Assembly (NCBI RefSeq): GCF_002310815.1
Contig: NZ_CP011032.1
Span: 846,001-910,000 of the forward strand
DNA length: 64,000 bases
Source of the DNA: Pseudoalteromonas tunicata
GTDB taxonomy: Bacteria > Pseudomonadota > Gammaproteobacteria > Enterobacterales > Alteromonadaceae
Direction: 5' to 3'
Shown one piece after another: positions 55,712 to 64,000 of the stretch (position 1 is the first letter of the stretch; each line of letters begins with the position of its first letter). The translations under genes were made by a program, and so were the position numbers. The notes beneath the pieces were generated by a model, which was not told the DNA's origin, ran no database searches, and was given only the letters and a program-made list of their open reading frames with translations.

Positions 55712-57289
55712 ATGCTTAATATAAAACCCGGTGGCTATTTTAAAATTGTTATCTTCCTAATCGGTTTTTTAGGAGGGCTGAGTTTATTTAGTAATTGGTA
55801 CTTTGAGTATCGAGCTAGTAATTTATTGTTTCAAAACTTAGAAGAAGTTCATCGCAGCCAAAAAGCGGGGTATGAATACCTTGAATTAAAAAGAGACATT
55901 GGCCGTTTAATTATTGCTTCGAACTTGCAACAAGAGAGCGAAGTACAGTATTTAAGAGATTCTATCCGTTTAAAGCTGCGCTCGTTACGAAAAGAACTCA
56001 ACCTTTGGCGTTATGCTATTGAGGCTGATTTGAGTTTAGCCCCCGATAATATGAAAGAGGCTGAGCAGGATGAATTAAATGAATTGCTCTTACTTTCACA
56101 ATTAGTTATTGGTTTTGAATCAAATACACACCGTTTGTTAGTCAATATTTTCAATGAACAAAGCCAAACGCCACAATATTTTGAGCATTATCAACTATGG
56201 CAAGAGGGATTAAAGCCACTTGATTATGCATTTGATACCTTGGTTCGTGAGACAAAAGCTGAAAATTACCTCGAGTTTGAAGAGTTTGAAGAGCAAATAG
56301 CATTAACTTGGTATTTTGATGCAGTTTTATTGGTTTCAGCACTGTCATTATCTATCGTGTTGGCATTATTAGATAAAAAACGCTATCAAAAACCACTATT
56401 GCGTTTAAAGAAGTTTTTACTGAGAGTGCGTAATCAACAATCTGATACCTTAAAAATAGGTCAATATGGTCAAATTTATCAACAAATTGAAAATAAGCTG
56501 AATTCAGTCTTAGTTCGTTTTGATAATGAAAAAACGCAGTTAGAAGCACTTGTTGAAGCTCAACAACAAGAATTAACGCAACTACGTAGTGATAAAGCCA
56601 TTAATGCAATGATGCTCGATAGTGTGCATGAAGCCTTAATTAAAACTAGTTTCTCCGGAGAGATTTTATATTTTAATCCGGCATTAACCGATTTGTTAAA
56701 TGGCTTTAAAGTTGAAATAGTACGCAATATTAATTCGGTCATAACCTTTCGTTACGAAAATAGCGATTTACTGACCTTTGATAGGCTGATTAAAGATGCT
56801 ACAGCACACCCCGAAAAATCAGATCTTAGAGTTTTACTGATTGATACCTCATCAGGCCCTCTTCGTGTAAGTGTACATATTAGAATTCTCGATTCTGGCG
56901 TTTTATTTTCAATCAAAGATGCAACGAGTGCTCATACCCAACAAGCTCAATCGAATTTGATCAGCAGTTTGTACGAAAGCTTTAGTCAGTCTGTTTGGTT
57001 GTTGGATGAACATTGGAATGTATTAGATGTAAATAGCGTGGTTTGTCGTCAGTATTTTGTTCAAAAAAATGAATTAATGGGTCGGCGAATGCCGTTGATT
57101 GAGTGGTTATTAACCCAGCAATCACAATATCAACAGGTAATGGAACACTTAAAAAAACATCACCACTGGCAAGGAGAGTTAAGTGAGCTCAGCTTAGAAT
57201 CACAGCTGGTTGCAGTTAAAGTCTCTATTCAAACACTGTTGCACCCATCTCATTTGGGGCATTATTTAGTTGTGGTAGATCGAAGTTAG
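55712..57289 (+). CDS. Membrane PAS-domain protein without output domain
   Basis: The product has 525 residues. A membrane helix at about 9-27 and a second at about 201-220 enclose a charged helical periplasmic sensor region. After a coiled coil (270-300) two PAS-like domains follow (about 300-405 and 415-525; KASFSGEILYFNPALTDLL-like start and WLLDEHWNVLDVNSVVCRQYF). The protein then ends with VVVDRS, where a kinase, GGDEF or HAMP-linked output domain would be expected. It may be a receptor that signals through a partner. Its stop overlaps the convergent SBP-like gene by four bases. Confidence 0.7.
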   Translation: MLNIKPGGYFKIVIFLIGFLGGLSLFSNWYFEYRASNLLFQNLEEVHRSQKAGYEYLELKRDIGRLIIASNLQQESEVQYLRDSIRLKLRSLRKELNLWRYAIEADLSLAPDNMKEAEQDELNELLLLSQLVIGFESNTHRLLVNIFNEQSQTPQYFEHYQLWQEGLKPLDYAFDTLVRETKAENYLEFEEFEEQIALTWYFDAVLLVSALSLSIVLALLDKKRYQKPLLRLKKFLLRVRNQQSDTLKIGQYGQIYQQIENKLNSVLVRFDNEKTQLEALVEAQQQELTQLRSDKAINAMMLDSVHEALIKTSFSGEILYFNPALTDLLNGFKVEIVRNINSVITFRYENSDLLTFDRLIKDATAHPEKSDLRVLLIDTSSGPLRVSVHIRILDSGVLFSIKDATSAHTQQAQSNLISSLYESFSQSVWLLDEHWNVLDVNSVVCRQYFVQKNELMGRRMPLIEWLLTQQSQYQQVMEHLKKHHHWQGELSELSLESQLVAVKVSIQTLLHPSHLGHYLVVVDRS

Positions 57290-57984
57290 TTGATGTTATG
57301 TTTTTCTTTAAGTTGGGCTATAAAGCCACTTTGTTCAAAAGCATGTAAGGTTTTACTTATTTTATTAAATAAATCAGGGTGCTGGTTATTTAAGTAATGA
57401 TAGCTTGCGGTTTTGCTAAGGATTTGTAATTGATACTCTTCACGACTAAGGGCACCTACTTCGGCTTTTAACTGAAAATCGAGCACAATAATACTCTCTA
57501 TTTTATTTTGGTTTAACAGTGCTAGTTGGGTTTTGATACTGCGTACATCAATCACCTCTCCGCTATAGTTCATTTTAGTTAAATACGCTTTGGCAACCGG
57601 ATAATTCGAAACGATACTTACTGACTTAAAATCATTAATTTGACAGTCTGTACATTGATTGCATCTATGAATTAAGAGCAAATTAAAAGTAAATAATGGC
57701 GTTGGTAGGCGAACTAAATTTTGATAAAGCAGTTCAATTTCAGCAATTCGGCCAAGTTGGCCATCAAGTTTTCCTTCATTCGCTGCTCGCAATGCTTCAT
57801 CTCTTGGGTAATCAATTAACTTTATATCATAGCCACTTTGTTTATAAGCAGCCGAAAGCAGCTCGATGACATAAGCGGCTTGTGGGGTATTACTTGGGCG
57901 ATTAAACGTTACCTCATTCGCCTGCAAGTAATTGGAGCTAAACAGGAATAAACTAAGAAAAAATGATGAATAGATTTTTGGCAT
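57286..57984 (-). CDS. SBP_bac_3-like periplasmic binding protein
   Basis: The 232-residue protein has a signal peptide (MPKIYSSFFLSLFLFSSNYLQA). The fold marks of family-3 solute-binding proteins are there: VIELLSAAYKQSGYDIKLIDYPRDEALRAANEGKLDGQLGR. Unlike most, it has a Cys cluster (HRCNQCTDC) in the middle. No ABC permease or ATPase gene is adjacent. Such orphan SBPs often give signals to membrane receptors, and the membrane PAS protein next to it is a candidate partner (inference). Confidence 0.75.
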   Translation of the reverse strand: MPKIYSSFFLSLFLFSSNYLQANEVTFNRPSNTPQAAYVIELLSAAYKQSGYDIKLIDYPRDEALRAANEGKLDGQLGRIAEIELLYQNLVRLPTPLFTFNLLLIHRCNQCTDCQINDFKSVSIVSNYPVAKAYLTKMNYSGEVIDVRSIKTQLALLNQNKIESIIVLDFQLKAEVGALSREEYQLQILSKTASYHYLNNQHPDLFNKISKTLHAFEQSGFIAQLKEKHNIN

Positions 57985-58102
57985 GTTAAAGACACTAAAA
58001 GTTAACTTGTATGAATTGCAGATTAGTTTTTCAAGTTATGTTGTTGTGTTAAACTAAGGCTCAAGATTAGCATTAAATCTTTTTAAAATCGAAACTAAAT
58101 CT

Positions 58103-58300
58103 ATGACTTACAACTTATGTCTACTGCCACGAGCAGAAAAATACCTAATTCAACTTGAGTATGAAGCCTCATATTGGGCGTATCAGATCAAAAAAGGAAA
58201 AAAAACCAGAGATGTGGTTTACAGTACGATTTTATCTCGCTCAGTATCTGAACAAGACTTTTTAAAACAAAAATTTGAATATTATTTAAGTATCATGTGA
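58103..58300 (+). CDS. Small 65-residue protein, unrecognised, coupled to GNAT gene
   Basis: The basic 65-residue protein (KYLIQLEYEASYWAYQIKKG, then KKTRDVVYSTILSR) has no signal or membrane segment. I do not recognise the family. Its ending ATGTGA overlaps the GTG start of the acetyltransferase gene, so it is probably translated and coupled to it. It could be a conserved leader-type protein or a small partner of the acetyltransferase. Confidence 0.55.
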   Translation: MTYNLCLLPRAEKYLIQLEYEASYWAYQIKKGKKTRDVVYSTILSRSVSEQDFLKQKFEYYLSIM

Positions 58301-58728
58301 TTACCGGTTTGGAATTACAAATATCGCAACTTGAGCAACTTAAGTACCCATTAGTTAATAAATTTTACGATCAGTTTCGAGTCAAAGGCCGTGCCAAAGG
58401 TCATGATGATGTTTGGGTTGGATATTTGGGCTACCAATTAATTGCAGCATGTCGAATTCAACATGTTGCGGAGCATTTATTTTTATCAACCTTGTTTGTT
58501 GACCCTGCTTATCAAGGCCTAGGTTATGGCAGACGAATCATTCAAGCCATTCAATCTTCTTATCAAACAAATATTTACTTATTTGCTCATCCTGATTTAA
58601 GTCCTTTTTATGCATCTGTTGGCTTTGCTGCTGTTAATACACTACCTGATGAATTAACTAAAATGCTAAAAATATATCAAAAGCATAATCTCAGCTTGGC
58701 ATCATTTTTATCTACCTATTCACACTAA
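58297..58728 (+). CDS. GNAT-family N-acetyltransferase
   Basis: The 143-residue protein has the acetyl-CoA loop YQGLGYGRRIIQAI (Q/RxxGxG/A motif) and strand LSTLFVDPAY. The start codon is GTG 58297, overlapping the preceding small gene. Substrate unknown (amine of a small molecule or a protein). Confidence 0.88.
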   Translation: MITGLELQISQLEQLKYPLVNKFYDQFRVKGRAKGHDDVWVGYLGYQLIAACRIQHVAEHLFLSTLFVDPAYQGLGYGRRIIQAIQSSYQTNIYLFAHPDLSPFYASVGFAAVNTLPDELTKMLKIYQKHNLSLASFLSTYSH

Positions 58729-58808
58729 CTTTAAACAATTTAGTTACAAATTAATGGTTTTACGTTCATAATAATTTAATAACAAGAGCGTGGAGAACTT
58801 GAGAGTTA

Positions 58809-61800
58809 ATGTCGCAATTTAGTCGTTTTGCCATTGTTGTAATCATTTCATATTTATTACTTTTTTTGCCCTCTAATGGAAATGCACAGGTACAAAGACT
58901 CTCGCCTGATGAAGGTCTCAGTCAAAGCTATGTTAGTAATATGTTAGTGGATAAAAAAGGGTATTTATGGCTTGCCACTGAAGGCGGCTTAAATAAATAT
59001 GATGGTTTGCAAGTGACCTCAGTTAATGGTCCTAATGATCTGTTAAAAGATGTGCAAATTGATTTAATTTATCAAGATTTAAAAGGGGTTATTTGGATTG
59101 CAACCTATATTCAAGGGTTGTTTAGTTACGATCCCGATACTGGTGATTTTCGCCAATATTTATTTCAGCCAGCATCTGTTGAGCAGTTAGAACAACAAAC
59201 TGTGTATCAAATTCTCGATGCAGGTGATGAACAGCACTTGTGGTTAGGTCGGGGTACCGACTTGGCTATTTTAGATCGCCAAAGTGGCAAAATTAGTAAA
59301 GTGCTTGATATTCCTGATGCAGATAAAAAGACCTCGGTTATTCGCAAGATGCTGCAAATTAATGACTTTTTGTTTATAGCCACCTCTGACGGTTTATTTG
59401 TTTATGATATTAAAGCAAATCGTTTGCGACTGGTTGAACACATAAATAGTGACTCGATTAATCAAGCGCAAAACAATACCAAGGAATTGGTTTTGTTAGA
59501 TGAAAATACCTTGCTGGTTGGCGCTGTGCAGGGGTTGTATCAAATTGATATCTCACAAACAAAACAATTACTCGAAACCCCCGATGTGCCGTTTAAAAGC
59601 CAAGAGCTAATAAGTGATTTAAATATTTGGCGTATCAATAAAAAAGCGAACTTTTTACGTTTAGCGACCGATCAGGGGGTATTTGATTATTATAAAAATG
59701 AAAATCATCTGGTAAAAAATACCGTTGTTACTGACACTTATACGCTTTCTGATCATAACATTATAGATATGCTTGAAGATGAGCATGGCTCATTATGGCT
59801 TGCGACTAAAAATGACGGCGCTTTTTATGTGCCAAAGAACGAAAATTATTTTGTTAATTATTTTGCTGAAAATATTCGCGGTGAAGGCCTATCAAGTCAT
59901 AATGTGTGGACTATAGCTGAACAAGATGAATACTTGTGGCTTGGCACCGATAATGGTTTAACTAAATTAAATTTAAGTACTTATCAAAGCCAAGTGTTTT
60001 TACAAGATTACTTTGATGATGAATTTAATAATCGTTTAAAGATCACCGAAAGCCACTTATTTAACGACTATTTATTTTTCCCAAGCCGTAAGGGCTTAAT
60101 GAAGTTTAATACTCGTACTTACCAAGTTGAACCTATCACCAGTATTTCTAAAGAATATGAGCCTTGGCTTTCAAATTGGTTGTATGGCAGCTATTTACAT
60201 CAAAACCGTTACTTATATTTAATTGAACCCGATAACGGACCGTTTATTTTTGATTTAGTGACAACCGAAATTACACCATTAAAAGGTGATGTTGCTAAAT
60301 TAGACCTTATTAATCTTCAGGGGTTTTTGGCACCGTTACCAGATAAACCAGACCAAGTACTTTTATCTGTGGTGGGTAATTTATATCGAGTAAATCAACA
60401 GTTTGAACAGCTAGAGCAAATTTATCAATCCGACCGGTTTCCATCGAACTTTGCTATCGATTTAAACGGCTTTGCAGTGGATAACGATAATGTGCTTTGG
60501 TTATCTTACATTGGTATGGGGTTGATTGGTTTAGATGCTGAAACGTTTCAAATACTTTATCCGTTTGAGGCTGATAAAAATAATATTGGTACAAAACTTT
60601 ATGCATTAGTGCCTGATAAGAATGGCATGATTTGGATTTCGAGCCATCATGGAATTATTCGTTTTGATCCAAGTAAAAAACATTTTCAAAAATTTACTGT
60701 GGAAGATGGCTTAAATACGAATGAGTTTAACGATGCAGCGTATCTTACCCTTGCAGATGGTCGTATTGCTTTTGGATCTGTAAAAGGCCTTACCTTGTTT
60801 GACCCTTCAATGTTAATTCCTAAATCTGCGATTATTAATCAGCTTAATATCACCTCCATTAGTTTAATGTCGCGAGATATAGATTTACCTTCGATGTCCT
60901 CGCTTACTGCAATTGAGCTGGAACATGATGATATTGGCTTAGAAGTGTCTTTTTCTGCGATGACATTTCAACAACAAGAGCGGATTGAATTTCAATATCA
61001 ATTAGGTGAGCAGCAAGAGGTTTCAACTCGCAATAATAAAGTTATTTTTCCAAAGTTTAGCCCAGGAAATTACGAACTTAAAATTCGTGCTAAAGATCCG
61101 CTTACAGGCGTTTTTACACCTGAAGCAAAATTATTTATTTCGGTAAAATACCCACCTTTTCGCTCACCAGTTTATTTAACTTTTTATGCATTGTTGGTCT
61201 TACTCACCGTTTTTATCTGGTTTCATCGGCGCAGTAAAATGCAGCAAAAATTAGTTGTTGCTCACAAAGAAAGCCAAGAAAGTGAAGCGCGATTAAAACT
61301 TGCTCTTGAAGGCAGTGGATCTGGGGTTTGGGATTGGAATATTGAATCTACCACTATATATCAGCCTCGATTAGTCAATGAGCTTGGCTACAGCCAAGAT
61401 CATGTAACTCTTGATGAATACCTAAATAAAATACACCTTGAAGATCGCGCTAAGTTTCGCATTGAGTGGTTAGAGTTTTTATCAACCAATAAAGGTTCAT
61501 TTAAGTGTATTTATCGAGTAAGGCATAAGAGCGGTTATTGGCGTTGGTATAAAGATTTTGGCAAGGTTATGGTGTGGGATAACCAAATGCCAAGTAAGGT
61601 AGCGGGTACTTATACCAACATGACCAATGAATTTGAGTCTGAAGAAAACGCGCGCTTATTTGGTGCCGCCTTTGAATACACTCGCGACTGGGTATTTATT
61701 TTAGATAAACAATTTCGAGTGCGTGCAACCAATCAAGTACTGCGTGAATCGTTTAATTTTAACGCCAGTCACACTTCAAGTCGAAAGTTATCTTTGGGGT

Positions 61801-63320
61801 TAAATAAAGATACTCGCCTCAATTATTTACGCATTATTGCTAAGTTAAAAGCGGGGGAGCATTTTCAATCAGATGAGGTGGTTGTCACTGCCGATGGTAT
61901 TGCACACCCAGTAATCATAAAAGTCAGTACGGTGGGCGATAAAGATAATAACATTAATAATTATATTGTGGTTATTACCGATATTAGTGAGCAAAAAGAT
62001 GCAGAAAAAGAGCTTAGAGTACTAGCCAATTACGATACCCTAACTAAGTTGCCAAATCGCTCGTTATTACTTGATAGGATTTCCCATGCTACAGAACTTA
62101 GCCGCCGCCATAAAAATCGCTTAGCTCTGCTCTTTATTGATCTTGACCACTTTAAACAAGTAAATGATACCTTGGGCCATGACCTTGGCGATACGTTGCT
62201 TATAACCGTAGCGCAGCGGTTGAAATATGGTTTGCGTAAACAAGATACTGTGGCTCGATTAGGTGGTGATGAGTTTGTAATTTTAATTGAAGATATTGAT
62301 ACCATAGATGAACTTATTCCGGTATGTCGTAAAATTTGTGAGGAAGTCAGTTTACCAGTGCAGCTAGGCAATCATCGTATGACGGTTGAGCCCAGTATTG
62401 GGGTCGCTATTTTTCCGGATGATGCCGATAACTCGTTAGATTTACTCAAATCTGCCGATATCGCCATGTATCACGCAAAAAAACGAGGTGGTGCGACTTA
62501 TCAGTTCTTTCATCAAGAAATGAACCATAAAATTCAACGCAAAGTTCAATTAGAAAACGAATTAAAAGAAGCGGTAAAATTAAACCAATTTGTGAATTAT
62601 TATCAGCCGATTATTAGTGCGACTGATTTTACATTAAAAGGCTTTGAGGTGTTATTGCGTTGGCGCCAAGATAATAAGCTCATATCTCCTGCTGAATTTA
62701 TCCCTGTTGCTGAAAGTATGGGCTTAATTACCACGTTAACATTTGCAGCACTAACGCGAGCGATGCAGGATTTAAAAGCTTGGCTTGTGAGTAAACCCGA
62801 CTGTTATGTTTCAGTCAATTTATCGGCGCGTGATTTTGAACATGAAACCATTGGAGAAAAACTGACTGATATTATTTTGCAAGCTGATATTAGTCCAACC
62901 CAAGTAGTGTTTGAGATAACCGAAAGTGCACTGATGCAAGATAGTCAAAAAGCGCTGGAGGCTATGCTGATTTTAAAGCAAAAAGGGTGTCGCATTTATA
63001 TGGATGACTTTGGCACGGGTTATTCATCACTCAGTTATTTAAAACGCTTCCCAATTGATGTGCTGAAAATTGATCAAAGTTTTGTTGCTGATATCGGCCA
63101 AGATGCCAGTGATGAAGCCATCATCCATTCAACGCTTGCGTTAGCACACAGTTTGGGTAAAAGCTGTGTTGCCGAAGGGGTTGAAACAAAAGCTCAGGTT
63201 GAGTTTTTACAAATGTTGGGCTGTGATTATTTACAAGGCTATTTGTTTTCAAAGCCTGTGCCAAGCAATGAAGTTAGTAATTTACTCGATTGTAATTGGC
63301 TCAGTTATTATCAAGACTAG
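58809..63320 (+). CDS. Hybrid sensor: periplasmic propeller, PAS, GGDEF and EAL domains
   Basis: The product has 1503 residues: signal peptide; two-component-regulator propeller repeats (about 30-660: GYLWLATEGGLNKYDG, GVIWIATYIQGLFSYD, GSLWLATKNDG, GMIWISSHHGI); Y_Y_Y domain (about 690-785); membrane helix (about 787-808); two PAS domains (about 825-1060; RLKLALEGSGSGVWDW); GGDEF with GGDEF 1152-1156 and I-site RKQD 1143-1146; and EAL (about 1260-1490). The EAL signature reads EVL (FEVLLRW), while the acidic residues in DDFGTGYSS and the Lys of VLKIDQSF are present. It may make and degrade c-di-GMP in response to a periplasmic signal. Its ribosome-binding site is GAGAG. Confidence 0.92.
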   Translation: MSQFSRFAIVVIISYLLLFLPSNGNAQVQRLSPDEGLSQSYVSNMLVDKKGYLWLATEGGLNKYDGLQVTSVNGPNDLLKDVQIDLIYQDLKGVIWIATYIQGLFSYDPDTGDFRQYLFQPASVEQLEQQTVYQILDAGDEQHLWLGRGTDLAILDRQSGKISKVLDIPDADKKTSVIRKMLQINDFLFIATSDGLFVYDIKANRLRLVEHINSDSINQAQNNTKELVLLDENTLLVGAVQGLYQIDISQTKQLLETPDVPFKSQELISDLNIWRINKKANFLRLATDQGVFDYYKNENHLVKNTVVTDTYTLSDHNIIDMLEDEHGSLWLATKNDGAFYVPKNENYFVNYFAENIRGEGLSSHNVWTIAEQDEYLWLGTDNGLTKLNLSTYQSQVFLQDYFDDEFNNRLKITESHLFNDYLFFPSRKGLMKFNTRTYQVEPITSISKEYEPWLSNWLYGSYLHQNRYLYLIEPDNGPFIFDLVTTEITPLKGDVAKLDLINLQGFLAPLPDKPDQVLLSVVGNLYRVNQQFEQLEQIYQSDRFPSNFAIDLNGFAVDNDNVLWLSYIGMGLIGLDAETFQILYPFEADKNNIGTKLYALVPDKNGMIWISSHHGIIRFDPSKKHFQKFTVEDGLNTNEFNDAAYLTLADGRIAFGSVKGLTLFDPSMLIPKSAIINQLNITSISLMSRDIDLPSMSSLTAIELEHDDIGLEVSFSAMTFQQQERIEFQYQLGEQQEVSTRNNKVIFPKFSPGNYELKIRAKDPLTGVFTPEAKLFISVKYPPFRSPVYLTFYALLVLLTVFIWFHRRSKMQQKLVVAHKESQESEARLKLALEGSGSGVWDWNIESTTIYQPRLVNELGYSQDHVTLDEYLNKIHLEDRAKFRIEWLEFLSTNKGSFKCIYRVRHKSGYWRWYKDFGKVMVWDNQMPSKVAGTYTNMTNEFESEENARLFGAAFEYTRDWVFILDKQFRVRATNQVLRESFNFNASHTSSRKLSLGLNKDTRLNYLRIIAKLKAGEHFQSDEVVVTADGIAHPVIIKVSTVGDKDNNINNYIVVITDISEQKDAEKELRVLANYDTLTKLPNRSLLLDRISHATELSRRHKNRLALLFIDLDHFKQVNDTLGHDLGDTLLITVAQRLKYGLRKQDTVARLGGDEFVILIEDIDTIDELIPVCRKICEEVSLPVQLGNHRMTVEPSIGVAIFPDDADNSLDLLKSADIAMYHAKKRGGATYQFFHQEMNHKIQRKVQLENELKEAVKLNQFVNYYQPIISATDFTLKGFEVLLRWRQDNKLISPAEFIPVAESMGLITTLTFAALTRAMQDLKAWLVSKPDCYVSVNLSARDFEHETIGEKLTDIILQADISPTQVVFEITESALMQDSQKALEAMLILKQKGCRIYMDDFGTGYSSLSYLKRFPIDVLKIDQSFVADIGQDASDEAIIHSTLALAHSLGKSCVAEGVETKAQVEFLQMLGCDYLQGYLFSKPVPSNEVSNLLDCNWLSYYQD

Positions 63321-63354
63321 TTAATTACAGTACTGAATTATTAATCCTATCTCT

Positions 63355-63393
63355 ACAAGCTAATTCAACGCTCACTGCGTTGGATTAGCTTGT
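63355..63393 (+). terminator. Long hairpin after the GGDEF-EAL gene
   Basis: Left arm 63355-63371 and right arm 63377-63393 pair over 17 positions (one G-T pair) around TCACT. It is a strong candidate terminator for the preceding gene, although only a short T-run (GTTTTA) follows a few bases later. The rest of 63321-63569 holds no gene. Confidence 0.6.
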
Positions 63394-63569
63394 AATAGTT
63401 TTACTATTGGCGCGCCAATGCGCCTTGTTAACCTTTAAAATCCCTGGCTGGAGATGACTCAATTAGATTTTTACTTTGAACTAAATATATTCGTAAATAT
63501 CCTATCCAGAACTGAGGTTAGTTAAATGTCATTAAAAAGGGGATATTTTCCCTTTCAGTTATTTTATTA

Positions 63570-64000
63570 TCAGCTTTCTAGTTTTTCACCACAGTGCGGG
63601 CAATAAACTAAATGATGTAAGGTATTGAGCTGCTGACGAATAGCTGCATTGGCTTCAAGCTTACTTAAACCTAAGTTAAGCCTAAGTTCTTCAAGTCTAA
63701 GTAACTCTGCTTTGGTTAATTTGCCATGGGCAAGGCTGGTATGTACTTCATCAGCAAAGACAGCTCGGCGTTTGCGAATTTGTTCTGAAAAACTCGACGC
63801 CAATAAGCCGGTAGGAATAGCCACCATGCCCATGCTTAAAATCGTAATGACGCCGCCAAATATTTTGCCAATAGGGGTGATGGGCACGACGTCGCCATAA
63901 CCTACAGTTGTTAGAGTCGCCATTGCCCACCACATTGCCGCAGGGATTGAGCCAAACTTTTCGGGTTGAATGTCGTGTTCGAGTAAATAAATACCGCACG
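63570..64000 (-). CDS. Voltage-gated-type potassium channel (5' end missing)
   Basis: The reading frame runs off the window end, so the N-terminus is not seen. The visible C-terminal 143 residues contain the pore helix (WWAMATLTT), the potassium selectivity filter TVGYGD, the last membrane helix (GKIFGGVITILSMGMVAIPTGLLASSF) and a cytoplasmic tail with the zinc-ribbon-like YCPHCGE at the end. This is the pore module of a six-helix Kv-like channel, an inner-membrane K+ conductor. The ATG at 63935 is internal, since upstream codons continue the pore loop (FGSIPAAMWW). Confidence 0.9.
   Translation of the reverse strand, partial: CGIYLLEHDIQPEKFGSIPAAMWWAMATLTTVGYGDVVPITPIGKIFGGVITILSMGMVAIPTGLLASSFSEQIRKRRAVFADEVHTSLAHGKLTKAELLRLEELRLNLGLSKLEANAAIRQQLNTLHHLVYCPHCGEKLES

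Noticed and set aside
58103..58728. Small protein plus GNAT as a TacAT-type toxin-antitoxin system
   Set aside because: The small protein does not show a ribbon-helix-helix pattern and no operator palindrome is visible upstream.

Overview
The window looks like chromosomal DNA of a marine gammaproteobacterium of the Alteromonadales, most likely Pseudoalteromonas or a close relative. The evidence is the AT-rich base composition, the standard gammaproteobacterial block lptD-surA-pdxA-rsmA-apaG-apaH beside amgK-murU-djlA, a DUF2999 gene, curli genes, and several c-di-GMP proteins. I see no rRNA, tRNA, CRISPR array, insertion sequence, phage gene or plasmid origin. Genes are densely packed, many in overlapping pairs or short operons, often separated by clear intrinsic terminators.

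Layout. 1-2728: the end of a curli secretion operon (csgE partial, csgF, csgG) meeting a convergent CsgD/VpsT-type regulator; CsgG carries an extra C-terminal OmpA-like domain. 2958-16260: a methylenetetrahydrofolate-reductase-like protein, an M16 lipoprotein peptidase, a porin, an S41 peptidase, DMT and MFS transporters, an unrecognised 181-residue protein, a membrane Ser/Thr kinase with repeats, and cysE. 16384-28551: a chemoreceptor, then the outer-membrane/ribosome block apaH-apaG-rsmA-pdxA-surA-lptD, divergent from the MurNAc-recycling pair amgK-murU plus djlA, and a DUF3530 protein. 28660-42437: rluA, rapA, PIN-PhoH, a response-regulator diguanylate cyclase, a transglutaminase-like protein with a GAF/HD-GYP protein, an MBL-fold hydrolase, a DUF885 lipoprotein, a glycerate-kinase-like protein and a 2-hydroxyacid dehydrogenase.

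42465-46848: a ZntR-like regulator with a textbook MerR-type promoter, translationally coupled to a zinc/copper efflux permease that has five SCC motifs; then a polysaccharide deacetylase, a PQQ sugar dehydrogenase and DUF2999. 46849-54076: an iron-regulated cluster led by two Fur-box-like sites, encoding imelysin, two di-heme oxidoreductases, a second imelysin and a Tat-exported DUF1513 protein. It resembles EfeO/EfeB-type iron handling but has no permease. 54203-64000: an acyltransferase, DUF1289, a membrane PAS protein with no output domain, a periplasmic SBP-like protein, a small orphan coupled to a GNAT, a 1503-residue propeller/PAS/GGDEF/EAL sensor, and a truncated potassium channel.

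The most interesting parts are the iron cluster with its internal terminator, the CsgG-OmpA fusion, the Cys-rich efflux permease and several family members with altered key residues. All functional statements are read from motifs and family knowledge; no database search was possible.
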